A stretch of DNA of 38,218 bases from Monosiga brevicollis MX1 (lineage: Eukaryota > Opisthokonta > Choanoflagellata > Craspedida > Salpingoecidae): NCBI RefSeq assembly GCF_000002865.3, contig NW_001865064.1, positions 137,461-175,678 of the forward strand. The letters are read 5' to 3'. A program made the translations under genes and the position numbers. How positions within the stretch are numbered: the stretch's first letter is position 1; every line of letters begins with the position of its first letter. The notes under the pieces were generated by a model. It saw nothing but the letters and a program-made list of their open reading frames with translations, was not told where the DNA came from and did not search any database. Of the stretch, positions 9,877 through 22,004 are shown one piece after another.

Positions 9877-12800
9877 TCAGGCACGTCCTGCCAGCTGTGG
9901 GTCATCAAACACCGAGCTGTAGGTTGACTTGACATAATCCACGTAGTTTTGCAAGCTGTTTGATGCAACGGGCGATTGGCGCCATGAGCTCTCTCGAAAA
10001 GCAACTGTCCTGACTGCACAAGAAGGGGGCAGTGACATAACCGACCTGCGGCGAGCGGTATTGGCATAGTCTAGCTTCTCACGCAAGTCCGTGAGCTGGT
10101 CCTCATAGCGACGCTCTCGATCAGCGAAATCTAGCAAAACATGTTCAAGATCAGACGGTCATCGCGGCAGCAGGTTGGCATCTGCCCACATTCATGAAGG
10201 CGCGCGATGCAAGCACGGAACAAACCTTTCTGCGTGCGCTCGACATCGGCTTGGGCTGCCTGGGCCCGCTGCTCAGCTTGACGAAGGGCATCCTCGGCCC
10301 GACGGCGCTCTTGTTCAAGAGACGAACGCATCTCAGCCATGGATGTCTCAAGCTGGCGCGTACTTTCCATCTTCGTGGTCTGTTCCGCATCAAGTTGGGC
10401 CTGAAGTTCCGTCAGCTTGGCATTGAGCTCTTCACAGCGGCGGACAGCAGTTGCCGCTTCGCCATCCCGCGTTCGCAGCTGGGTCTCGACTTGTTCTTGA
10501 TGCTGCTGAGCCGCATCCAACGTGCGACTCATGTGGTCCAGCTCGGTAAGCTTGGCGTCCAGCTCGCGCTTGAGCTCGGCTGTGTCACGCTCAAGCATGC
10601 CAGCCTGTGCCGTGGCCGTGGCCAGCTGCTGACGGACGGACTCCAGTTGCGTGGTGAGTGCCTCCCGCTCTTCTTGCAAGCGCTGGCGTTCCTCGCGCAT
10701 CAAACTATTGTGGTGCACACGCGAGATCAGAACTAAAGGGAAAGGCGCGACATCCGCCAGCTGGCCGGATTAAGATGCCACACCTTTCTCCAGTTGTGTG
10801 CTGTCCACGCAGCTGGTCATGTTCTCGCTGCAGGGCCGTGTAGGCCTCTTGGACGCGCGATGCCTCGGTCAATTCTTGGCCCTGAAGCAAATAGTGGATG
10901 GACATGAGTTTGATGTTGAGCCTGCTAGCACCTTCCAAATATGACACGAGCAGAAGCAAGACAGATGGTCTGGAATCTCACTTGTTGCTGGATTTGCTGT
11001 TGAGCACCGGCCAGCTCGGAACGCAAGCGATGGGCTTCTTGTTCGGCGACTTCCAGTCGGGTTTGAGCCTATATAAAGAGGGAATGCCATTCATTCGGCC
11101 AAAACATTGCCACCCCGCCCCGCCCCGCCCCACCCCACCCTGAAGGACTGTCACGATGGGACGAACCTCAAAGAGCTGATTGTCACGGACAGTGAGATCG
11201 GCACGGACAGCCTCGAGCGCACGCTCACAGTGACGAAGACGATGCTTGGTATCCTTGTGCGCTTGCTTCAATGCGGCCTTCTCACCCGCGGCGCGGGCTT
11301 CAATGTTGGCAACGGTTGAGCGGAATTCAGCCAGCTAATGTCATGGCCAAACGTCAAACATCCAGAAAGCCAATGAGCTTGAATGACCATGACGCAGCAC
11401 GACTTCATTCGGTCTGGCAAGAAAAACCAGAGCGATTGGCTTACGGAGCTGATGGAGGCGGATCCGTTGCGAACAAGCTCAGATAGCTCAGCATCGCGTT
11501 CCTTGAGCTGACGCTTTTTCTCCTTCAACTGCTCTTGGAGGCGTTCTTTCTCTTCCTGTGATTGCGGAAAAGGTGCGGGGGAAAAAACGTGAGGAAACAT
11601 CAACAAGGCCGGGGGCGCTTTGTAGGGCAAGCACACCTTCATTTGGCGCTTGAGCACTTCAAAGGAGTTTTGAAGTTGCGCACTTGAACCAGAACCACGT
11701 TGAGTGTCCTCGAGGGCTTGTTGCAGACGCCGGCGGTCGTGCTCCAGACGTCGGTTGTCTTCTTCCAGGCGTTGCAGGCGCTGCTCATAGTGAGCAATCT
11801 GGCCCTGCTGACCTGCAACAGTGCCCATGTCCCCAAAGCTGGGGTGAGGGTGCTGGCCAGGGGGACTGCCGGCACCCGAGGCCGAGTAGCGTCCGTGAAG
11901 CGCAGCACCCTGGTTCGAGGTTGTCGTTTGGGCGGACACGGAGCCGCCACCCAGATTGGTGAGCATGCGGCGAAGCTCCCTAATGGGCAAAAATCAATTG
12001 GCGTTGAGGTGTCATGAGATGAAACACGTTGCAGGTGAAGCGCATTTGACGAGCCAGAGCAAAAGCATTTGCTTGCGACGTGTTGTTGCTAAAGAGCGGG
12101 CTTGGACTGACTTGTTGGCGGCTTCGTAACTGTTGAGTTGCTGCACGAGGTCCTCGCGGGTCGCGCGCGCGCGCTGCAGCCCATGTGCGAGCTCATCGGC
12201 ATCGGGCAGAGCCACTCCAGCCGAGTTTTGGGTGTTTGCCGAGTTTGCGGGCATGGTCGTGGCAGCGACGGCGCCATTTGAATACTGTGAGTTGGCACCC
12301 GGTCCGTCTGCGCGATCACTGCTATATTGCATTGAATCGCGACGACGCAGCTCCTCGCGCTGGGCGGCCAGTTGACTGGCGTGCTGCTCCAGATCCTGTT
12401 GGCTTCGGCTGACGCGCAGCTCTTGTTCAAGCTGGTCCACGCGGTCTTGAAGGTCCCGCTTGTCTGACTCGGCACGGTCAAAGCGCCATTGGGCCTCCCG
12501 CTGCTGTTGAGTTTCCCAGGCGGTTTGCAGTAGGTCCTCTCCAGGCAGCGATGATGGACCGACGGAGGGGCGCGCTCCCTGCAATCATTGTCGGCAAAGA
12601 TGAGCAAAATGATCAGCACGAGGAGCAGGACTGGGAGTGGGTTCCAGAACACTTGTTGATTTTACCTGTTTTAAGCCCTGACCGGGCTTTGTGGATTTGG
12701 CGCTGGCATCGCCCATGCGCCCGGCGCGGGGCTTGTGGGTAAGGTTGGGTGGTGGGTAGAAGGGTTCACGGTGCAACGTGCGTGGCTGGCTCTCTGCGGT

Positions 12801-13286
12801 GGTGGTAGCGGCCGCGTTTGACATTTGGATACCCGCCATATTGCGCATGGCGGCCGCAGCCGACGGGGTGGTGGGCACGCGGCGAGCGGCGTGCGTTGGA
12901 GCTGCGCTGGGTACAGGGGGGCGCTGCATAGCGGCGGTGGTGGTTGGTCCAGCCGCGGAGGAGCGACGGGACTCCTGTGCCGTCCAGGCTGGCACGGAGG
13001 CGGCCGAGGCGCGGCGCACATTGCTTTGGTATTGATCTTCACAGGTGTTGGCAGCGAAGGAAACGCGTCGATCACGATGCAGGGGCACATTCTCGTCTTG
13101 GTGCTTCACGTACGCTTCACCGGCTGCCCGCAGAGACTTTGAAGCGCGGCGGTGAGTGTTGTCTTGGTACTGTCGCAGGCTGGCGGAAAGCGCTTCCTCA
13201 TTGGACATTGGCTTTCGGGTGACATGCACCCGCACCGGGGTTCCAGGCCCCACGGTGATATCAAGCGGCTCGACACCCGTGGCCAT
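9877..13286 (-). CDS. long coiled-coil protein, 863 residues
   Basis: Ten exons in transcript order: 13286-12666, 12578-12112, 11979-11637, 11555-11445, 11334-11167, 11068-10982, 10881-10784, 10704-10226, 10130-10046 and 10009-9877. All phases agree. The first about 200 residues are disordered and basic, with four RRxS sites (residues 46-49, 73-76, 91-94, 107-110). From about residue 225 the protein is mostly heptad coiled coil (EERQRLQEEREALTTQLESV, RRAEDALRQAEQRAQAAQAD) broken by Ser/Gly/Asn-rich linkers. The C-terminus is a short, ordered-looking tail containing NYVDYVKSTYSSVFDDP, more conserved-looking than the rest. Such proteins are usually centrosomal, ciliary or Golgi scaffolds; this one is not identified. 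The initiator is the ATG at 13286; an upstream TTG in frame is not used. The splice acceptor of the last exon was chosen because only it keeps the tail in frame. Confidence 0.82.
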
Positions 13287-13433
13287 CTTAACGATGCAGG
13301 GGGCAGACAACCCTCAGGGACAAAGAAGAATTGAAAGCCTTCACTCTCAAGGAAAAACACGCAACTCCACCAAAGAAACGCACGGCTCAACACCTACTCG
13401 CCCCAGCCGACGGGATCGCTCACCCACCAGCGT

Positions 13434-13471
13434 GTGTGTGTGTGTGTGTGTGTATGTGTGTGTGTGTGTGT
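13434..13471 (+). repeat. (TG)n microsatellite
   Basis: About 19 TG units with one TA interruption. Confidence 0.93.
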
Positions 13472-13749
13472 TCAGAACCCCAAAGAATTGCCCGAAATTT
13501 TTTCACACAACCCCGGGTTTCAAAATTTGGCGGTAAATGTTTAATGTGTGATAAAACGTACACATTTGTATTTATAACGCTGTTTGGGCAGTGGCTCTTG
13601 TGTCTCTGCTTTGGGTGGCAGTGCGTTGATGTTCTCTTCTTTACCTTGGTGTTTAGCTTATGAGTATCGACGTTCTGCCGTCGATCTCTGCCGTTGTTTT
13701 GCTTACGATGCCGCTCTCTCTCTGTCTTTTTATTGATTGATCAGTGAGT

Positions 13750-13909
<160 letters not shown>

Positions 13910-14111
13910 AGTGGCAGCGTCTCTGGTCTCTGAACGGCAGCCGACTAGTGGCGGATGAGGGGGGAAGCCAGTCTGGTCATCAGTGGCAGCGCTGCTGATC
14001 GTCTTGGTGGTGAATATTGGCTGTCTGACTTGGTTTGCTGATTGGCTCTGTGTTTGCTGTAGGAAGTGGTCGAGCTGCCAGACGGGAGCGATGCTGCCAG
14101 AGGCGTGAGCA

Positions 14112-17100
14112 ATGGACTTGACGAGCGAGCTTAGCGCCCTCGATCACGATCAGACGTTTGCCAAAGCCGGTGACGTGGGGCCTCAGTTGTCGCCTTCCCG
14201 GAACTTGCCCTCGAACTTTGTCCGCCGCCATCCCTGCATGGTGCGTCCGCGCCACCGCGCCGCCCGTTCTTCTTGGCCGTGTTCAGTAGCTGGTTGATCC
14301 TCATCACTTTCTCTCTCTCTTCCCTCACGACCGGGGCGTTGGGCGTGAGCCAGCTCTTTGGTGGCGTACGCATTGAAAATCCTCGCGATACTGACCAAGT
14401 TGCTCAGGCCTTCCATCGATGCCAGGTCGAGCGAGCCTCCCCTTTTTGGCTACTGACTGGTTGCAAGTTTTTTTTTATGTTCTGATGCTCATGGTGCCGG
14501 TTCTACGATGGCCTGCGTCTGCAGCGTGGCAGCCAACCGGACGGATCCATTGGGGAACTGGCCATTACCACAAACGGCATTCGCTATCAAGCGGAGGCAG
14601 CAGTAAGTGATGACTAGCAGTACAAATACTCTGCGTGCCTGCAGGCTTGCCGCTCATGGAGAAAGTTTTTTTTTTGCTACCTTGGTCTCGTGCTTGCTCC
14701 AGGTACCCTTGGTGGTTGGCATCCATCGCATTGTTTCTTGCAGCGCCCTCAGTGAAGACAATTTTATCATCGTGTCTTGTGCCAAAGGCGATCGCACGCA
14801 CTTTACCGCACACTGTTTCCAGGCTGCACATCAGGTCAGACCAACGAAATCACGCCCATGCCAGGCAGTCGGTTCTCCCCTTGTGCCAAGTTTCAGAGAG
14901 TTGCCCTGCTCCCAAAAACTCATGTTTATTAAATATGCTCTGCTGCTCTTGGGAATGCATTCGGGGACAGGCTCACGCCATCGCGCAATCAGTTGGCAAG
15001 GCTTTCGAGCACGGTCTCTCCCAGGAGCGCTTTCAGCTTTCGCGGGTACGCGTCCGGGCTGCCGCTACTTCACGTCGCCCAAACATCCCGCCTTCTCATC
15101 GTTCCCATTTGTTCATCCAGGGTGACTCGTCAAGCAAGCTAGCTTCTCGGCGCTTCGACGAAGCCGCATCTCGATCATCTCTTCTGGCCAGTGGTTCGTC
15201 TCGAGTACCTTCATGTCTGCTCATTCTCGCCTCCACTTTAGCGATGGCATGTGCTCATGTTGATGCATCCTGCTGCTGCTGCTGCTTTCAATGCTTTGCG
15301 TGGTGATAGGCAACCGTTTTCAAGACGTAGATCAGCTCTTGATTTTTGTCGAGGCCGGCTTTAACGAAGTGTAGGTTGCGTGTGTCCATGCACGCCGCAA
15401 GACGCTGGCTGCCGTGCTCATGCTCTGTGATATGTACGGCCGGCAGGGGGTGGACGGAGCCCTCACAGGGTGACCTGCAGTACATTCGAAGCCGTGCGGC
15501 CCTGCATCATACTTTAAAGAGTGGCCGGGGCACAGATTTACCAATTGTTACTGACCTAAGCAGCATCCCGCACTCACCGGCCTTTGCCGACCCGCCCAAC
15601 GCCGCTCGGAGTCGCGCGGCCACTGGCCTGCATCGGTCAACCTCGGCGCGGCACGCCAGTCGACGCCTGTCTTTGGCAGAGGCCGCAGGTTCTAGCGCAT
15701 CATCCAACTCTCAGCGGCGGCCTAGCCCCAACAGTGCACGCCGAGTGGCTGCCTCCTTTCACGGACAGAGGTCACCCGATTCACCTCCAACCCGTCCAGC
15801 AGGCCCACCATCAAAAAGCACGCCTGTAGCACGCGACACACCCGACGCCATGGCCGATCAGGCCCCAGTGGCCCCACCACGGGCTCGTGCGCCAAATCCT
15901 CGCCTGCGCGCCGCGCTTGCCCAGGCCTTGTCCGTGAGCAAGCCCGGCTCTGGCACTGCGACTGGTTCAGCACCCACGTCAGCGTCGGCACCGGCGTCCA
16001 GACGTCCTCCTGGTACGACACCAGTGCAACGTACAAGCGCAAGCGCAGCACCACAGAGCAGACCGGCGCAAACGGCTCGGCCGGGTCCGGCGGCAAACGT
16101 CCAGCCTGTCAATCCGGCACCCAAAGCTCACACAACTGCTGGCAGAGCACGGCAAGACCCTGCTCATGAGGGGTCCCCGGCACCACCCCAGCGTCAAAGG
16201 GCGGGTTCGCGCGTGCACGCGGCCATGGCCCAAGCGCTTGCTTCTGTGCAACCTGCCGGACCCAATGCAGGACGCCCAACAGGCGCATCGGCGCCCCAGA
16301 ATCGTGCATCGATGGGCCATGCCGCGAGCCCTCGCCCGTTGTTGAATAATTCAGGCGCTGTCTCTCCGCCTTCCCAAGCGCCGCCCCCCAATCACATGCC
16401 CACGTCGGTGCCTTCTCGCCCATCACAGACATCGACCGCGGGCCCCTCAAACCCTGCGCTCGGCCGCTCTCATGATGGCAGGGCCGTCGTGCCACCCCGG
16501 GCTCAGCCACCCAGCACAAGCCCATCACCCGCAGAACAGCATGTGAGCACGACGCCGACATCCGCACCCTTGCCTCAACGTGCCTCGGCCGTGGACAAAG
16601 CCGATGACACGCCACCCCTGTCTGTACACGCCAGCATTGCACCACCTTCTCCTCGGACACCGGCCATTGAAGGTGCCACACTGTCGCCCGCGGAACCCAC
16701 CACCCCTGCAGAGGCGCCCAAGGTCGCTGTTCCCACGACAACCGAGGTGGTGGAAACTGCAAAGGGTGCGGAGACTGCAAAGACGTTGGAGCTTACAGCC
16801 GCTGCAGAGCTTTCAGAGCCTGCGGAGGTTGAAACAAGCGTGCCGCAAGGTGTGCCCAGCAAGCTTGGGGCATTTCGTCGCGAGCCAGCGTTTGGATCTT
16901 CACTGAGTGTGGCGAGCGCAGATGACATTTTGCGGGAGCGCGCAACATCCTTCCGTGCGACCGAGGTTCAGACGGGCGCGGCAGCGTCTACGATCAATCT
17001 GGAGCAAAGCCGGGAGGTTGCCGTGGCTGCTGTTCGTCCAGGGATGGTGGGCTTTGAATTACGAGTGGCCTTGGTCCATCTGTTGGGGAGTTTGCAGCGG

Positions 17101-17382
17101 GGTGAAACTCGATTGCTGGAAGCGGTGGTGGGCGATGACACGGCCACGGTGCATGTCCAAATCACGGGCGTGGACCCCCAGCAGCTCTTGCCAGGGGTGC
17201 GCTTGTCATTGAATCACTGCCGTTCCAGATTGCTTGGGGATCGTCTTGTTATCATCGCTGGCCAGGCCACCCTTGCCGCGCGAGATCATCGTAGCGTGTC
17301 CAGCTCCTCGACTCACAACGACGCGGGTCGTCCCAACGTTTCGGGCTTGAACGTCTGGTCTTATCCCGCCGTTTTGGGCTAA
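14112..17382 (+). CDS. PTB-domain protein with probable C-terminal OB fold
   Basis: Eight exons: 14112-14240, 14354-14425, 14525-14602, 14703-14834, 14971-15045, 15121-15193, 15310-15368 and 15469-17382 (843 residues, all phases consistent). Residues about 35-165 form a PTB domain: CMLFGGVRIENPRDTDQVAQ (first strand and helix), GELAITTNGIRY, then VGIHRIVSCSA, THFTAHCFQAAHQ and the closing helix AIAQSVGKAFEHGL. Residues about 230-700 are Pro/Ala/Ser/Thr-rich and probably disordered. They include two copies of a short helical motif near 15901 and 16210. The last about 120 residues contain VRPGMVGFELRVALVHLLG, a ETRLLEAVVGDDTATVHV strand pair and LLPGVRLSLNHCRSRLLGDR. This order matches the OB fold of SOSS-B/hSSB single-strand-binding proteins. 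The PTB call is strong; the OB call is by pattern. The seventh exon is the least certain. Confidence 0.82.
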
Positions 17383-17633
17383 TGTTGATGCTTGATCCAA
17401 AGGCGCTGCAGAACACACCCCTCCTCATGATGCGCCCACAACCAGTCCCAACGACTGACGTCTAAATCCATCCCTTCCTCCCCCCGTCCCCGTCCTCCTG
17501 TCCCCTCTCCTCTCTCCCATCAACAAAATTCAGCTGTTTGAAGACAAAAGAAGACAGAAGAAACACAAATTCACGAACGCAGTGAGATTTCTGCTCATCC
17601 AGTTCAGCATGACAAAAGAGATGAGAGAGAGAG

Positions 17634-17699
<66 letters not shown>

Positions 17700-18112
17700 G
17701 AAAAAAGGGATACCTTGAGCGTGTGGCTGTACCGACATGAAGGTGTGGTGGTACAAATGGGTTTCTAGTGGATCCAGCTCCTGATAAGTGTGGGTCAAGT
17801 GTCTCGTGTGTGTGGTGTGTGTGGCATTTTGTTGGCTCCGCCGTTCAGTCGTCAGTGGCACCGCCGCCCTCGTCATCGCCAACGCACGCCTGACCTGCTG
17901 GAGCTGCTGGAGCTGCTGAAGCTGCTACTGCTGCTGGTACGTGGCCGAGGTTGTGGTCGAGGTTGTGGCTGAGGTGTCTGCTATCGCTGCTACGCGGTGG
18001 AAACAACTGGATGATGAAGATCTACGGCTGCCGCTCGCTCACTTACGCCCCTTCCCCTTTCCCTTCACTCCCACTCGCACACTCATCTGCAGGTGCCATC
18101 ACCAAAGGGGTC
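17383..18112. other. intergenic region with CA tract; leader of scaffold gene
   Basis: Contains a CA tract (17636-17698) and CTG-rich sequence near 17900-17938. A pyrimidine-rich stretch ends in CTGCAG at 18092, which looks like a splice acceptor just before the ATG at 18113. A 5' untranslated exon is therefore likely. Confidence 0.55.
17636..17698 (+). repeat. (CA)n microsatellite
   Basis: About 31 CA units between the PTB gene and the scaffold gene. Confidence 0.95.
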
Positions 18113-21100
18113 ATGGCAAGCAACAAGCCGGCAGTGGCAGCACCAACGGCGCCGCCAAAGGTGATGCCCAAGCCCAAACCCAAGCCGGCAGTCAAGCCAA
18201 AGCCGGCAGAGTCGACCCCACCTCCCGCGCCAGCGGCCCCAGCCAGCAAGCCAAAGCCGGCTGTTCCGCCCCCAGCTGCCTCCAAGCCCCTCGTCGAGCC
18301 GCCTGCGGCCGCCCCCAAACCAAAGGCCCCTATTGCTGCCCCTGTCTCGGAAAACACCACCCCTGCCCCTGCCGAGCCCGAGACTGCCGCAACGCCCGCA
18401 CCACCACCCGCACCGCCCGCACCACCTGCACCACCCGTCGCTTCTGAACCGCCAGCAGCCCCATCAGATGTCACTCCTACCTCTCCTGCGAGCGCGCCCT
18501 CGACCGTGCCTGCACTGGCACCACGCACCGCAACTTCACTGGAATCCGAATCTGCGGCCGACGCCGAACCCGGCATTTACGGCAACATCTCAGCCGTCTT
18601 GCCCCGCGTTCCGCAGCCCACACCTGATAACTTTGGTCAGGTGGCTGAAGAGGAGGAGCACATCTACGGCAACACCTTACGCAATGCCACGTCCGAGTCT
18701 GCAGAAGGTGAACATGTCTATGGCAACACCGAGGGCGCTGCTGTCAAGGCACAGCCCACCCCGCTTAGCCTAGCCTCACATGATCCGCATCCGGCGCCCC
18801 AGCCACCAACACCTTCCACCGACGACTCCGCTGCACCTCCCCCTGTATTACCGCGCGGTGAGGCAACTCGCCAGCCCGTATATGAAAACTGGTCACCACT
18901 GAATCGCCTTGATCAGCCTTCAGACCCCAAGCCTCGACAGCCAGACCTTGGGCTCGCCCAGGAACCCGAGTGTGAATACGAAGCACCCGTGCCCCTGGGC
19001 TCTCAGGTGGTGGTGCACACCTCTGTTCCCACCATCGAACCAACAAATGGCATCGCGCCTGCTCGCCCCCCACCCCCTGGCCCACGCGGGGTCGTCCGCC
19101 AGTCCAGTCTTCCCGAGGGTGCCGATACCGTGATTGAAGACAAACTCCTTCACCTTCACCAAGATCTCAATACTATCGTTCATGGTGACCAAGCCAAGGT
19201 ATGACTCTTGATCTCATGACTTGACATGGCTGTGCCGGCTAGGTCAGCCCTAGGAATTGGCGCTCACCTGGCACCTGCCGCTTGATAGGTCCGCTCAGAT
19301 TCCCTGGCTGCCAGCTTGGCCACCCAAATCCGCCGTCAAACCCTCTCGCTGCGCAACAAACCCAGTGCTGCCGCTGCCCAGTCTGAACCATCAGAGGATG
19401 AGCAAGGCTCGGATGACAATGAGGGGGTCAGGTGCGTTTTAGCTCTTCGGCAAGTCGTTGTTTCTATCACATGCTGAGTTTGCCCCTGACCACACCTGCT
19501 CTCCTCGGGCTTGGTCTTTCTTGGCTTGGTGTGGATAGTGAGGAGGTATCGGACGACGACGTCGAAGACACTGGCGAGCCCGCCGAAGAAGAAGATACTG
19601 GCGATCAGGCCCGTGAAGACAGTGGCGCCGATGATGGTCAAGAATCAAGCATCACTCGCAAGGCTGGCCGGAGCACATTCCGCAACCTCCTCAAACGCGG
19701 CGGCAGTAAAAAGTCGACGCGTTTGCCCAAAGCATCGCTTCCTGTTGTGCGACCAGATGACCGTTCAGGTTTGTCCCAGCGCCTGGTCGTCCTGTCCTCC
19801 TCCCTCTTTTCCCTCACCAAGGGGGTTTCAATTGGCGCGTGTTTCTGGAGTACCTCGCCTCACCGGCTGCATCTTGGCAGAGGCCCCGAGCATCATTGCT
19901 GCAGTTCCCGAGCACAAACGCGTTGAGCTCATGATGCAGGTCAAGGATGGTGCCATGACCATGGAGGAGATGGACCGACGTCTGCTTGAGCTGGGTCAGT
20001 TGCACATTTCAAGACGCATGGCATGGCATCCCGGCTTTCGCTGATTTTACGCACATCGCATGCCTTGCTTAGCACAAGACTACCAGTCGCGCGCCGAGTT
20101 GGAGGCAGCTGCCGCTGCCGCCGAGGCCGAGTCCTCAATGAAGAAATCAAAGTCCAAGAAGAGCAAGAGCAAGAAGGAGAAGAAGAAAAAGTCATCTGCC
20201 AAGCCAGGCCTTTCCACGTCCCAACTTCGCGCGTTAATGACCATGGTACAGCACACAACTTGCGCTTGCACAGTCGTTTCAATAGCTGGGTGCCGGCACA
20301 CACCCTCCCGCCTCGCCTTTGGGAAGGCCCGAGAAATGATTCGAAAGTCTTGTGTGATTTTCTTTTTGGATTGTATCTTGATTTGCCATCCACTTACAAG
20401 TGGCTCTGTGGTGTACGCAGGTAAAAAATGGCATCATCACGCAAGAGCAGATGGCGGCAGAAGTGGCCAAAGCTTTGCTTGCGGTCCGTGCCCCCATCCA
20501 GTGTTTCTTCCGTGAGATCATGCTCCAAGCCGCTGTCGCATCCTTCTCATGCCCGTTGTTATTCGGCGTCTTTGTTCTTTGTTCTCTGCGACAGGATGGT
20601 GACGACACAACAACAGCTGCGCCTGCGCCCGCAGCTCCCCCGAGTCAACCAACTGCGGCCGATGCGGGGGCTCTGTATGGCGTCGCTGTTGATAATCGCA
20701 CGGGGGCCGCAGTTGACTTGGCAGCGCGACGGGCCAGCCAGTTGATTGACACGACTGCCCCAGCAACACAGCCAGCACAGGCCCCGGCGCCTGTGCCTGC
20801 CCAAAACACCGTGGCTGCCCCTCAGGCACCTTCATCCGAGCCAGCACCACTGGCCACAATCGATCCCGCACCACCCGTCTCAGCCAACACTGGTGCTGCT
20901 ACCGGCTATCCCTCCGAAGACATTTACGAGCCAACCCCAGTCGATCATCCAAAGCCCAAGGTATGAATCTGCCTCGCACCTGCCCTGCCGTAGTTGGTAT
21001 CGCATGGCCGAATTGCCGCTCATCGCTCACATCACATCATCTTCACCATTGTAGTCACAGCCGTCTGTTCGACGTGCGCCCGCTCCGCTGCCTCAAGGTA

Positions 21101-22004
21101 CGTGTCTTTGGTGCCATGGGGTGCCATTCAACCCTTGATGCATCCGCAATGAGGACAAGCTCACTCGAACCTCGCCCTTTCTGGCAGGTGGTGCCAGTGC
21201 GCCTACCATCCCCGCACCCTATAACCCCAATGGTGCAGGTGCGAACTTTTCATTTCATGTTCCTTCCGATTCTGTTGCCCCGTGCCATCTTTCCATGTGA
21301 TTGCTCACCTCTTTCTCTTGTGTGCAAACGCCTCGTGATCGAACAATAATTTTGTTCTCCCAGCCGCACAGCCTGCTGCAGAGGTGAGTGCTTTGTTCAA
21401 CCCTGCCGGCCGCCAGAATCTTCCACAGCCTCTCTCACTCGAACCGCATGTGATAAACCCACAGGATCAGGTCCTGTACACGGATGCAGAGACGGCACAG
21501 GCCATGCGGGCTGGATCCCAACCAGGTGTGTTGACTTGATGGCGCCTACCTGTTGGTCTAGATCCTTTGATTCAGAATTCACTGAGGTTACATGTTGCGT
21601 TGCGCTAGCTATCATGGAGGAGCCCGAGGATGAATATGCAGCGCTACCACCCGCAGCAGCCGACCCAGTGCAACAATCGCACCGAAGACTCCAAAATGGT
21701 TCGACCCACCACGGCTACAGGATTGCACGTGCACCTGATTTCCACTTTGAGACAGCTTGGTCTCGACGACTTCTCACGACGCGGCTTCTTTTTCTCATGT
21801 TTCATCGCAGAGATGCAAGTAGGCCTGTCTCAGCGTTTATCGCAACGCTTGCGTACCAGTAACGACTCGGAGCTCAATGGAGCCATTGAAGATGCTCTGA
21901 CCATGATTGCTGACATGGCGGCCGAGGCCTCGACGCTGCCGGCCGAAGCAGGCCCTCAAAGCATTGAGGAATTTCGCCAGAGTCTGATTTACGATGACGT
22001 ATAA
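18113..22004 (+). CDS. proline-rich YxN-motif signalling scaffold
   Basis: Thirteen exons: 18113-19198, 19289-19431, 19539-19768, 19881-19994, 20073-20245, 20421-20483, 20595-20960, 21055-21097, 21188-21238, 21364-21383, 21465-21525, 21609-21698 and 21811-22004. They give 877 residues with all phases consistent. The first 150 residues are Pro/Ala/Lys-rich with many PxxP and PPPxP stretches, candidate SH3 ligands. Then come Tyr sites with Asn at +2: IYGNI (Y156), IYGNT (Y185), VYGNT (Y203) and VYENW (Y257), the Grb2-type SH2 consensus. CEYEAP (Y289), IYEPTP (Y714), VLYTDAE (Y768) and DEYAALP (Y793) are further acidic Tyr sites. The middle has two related short helical segments with VKxGxxTxExM, flanking a lysine-rich block. 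No catalytic domain. It is inferred to be a tyrosine-kinase substrate and docking scaffold. The protein could start upstream if the leader exon is coding. Confidence 0.78.

Noticed and set aside
15288-15485. Minus-strand 65-residue frame opposite the PTB gene
   Set aside because: The plus-strand exon at 15310-15368 and intron to 15469 fit the PTB gene's phases, making the antisense frame a shadow.
16109-16780. 223-residue minus-strand open frame
   Set aside because: Antisense to the GC-rich linker of the PTB gene; composition mirrors the sense strand and no motif is present.
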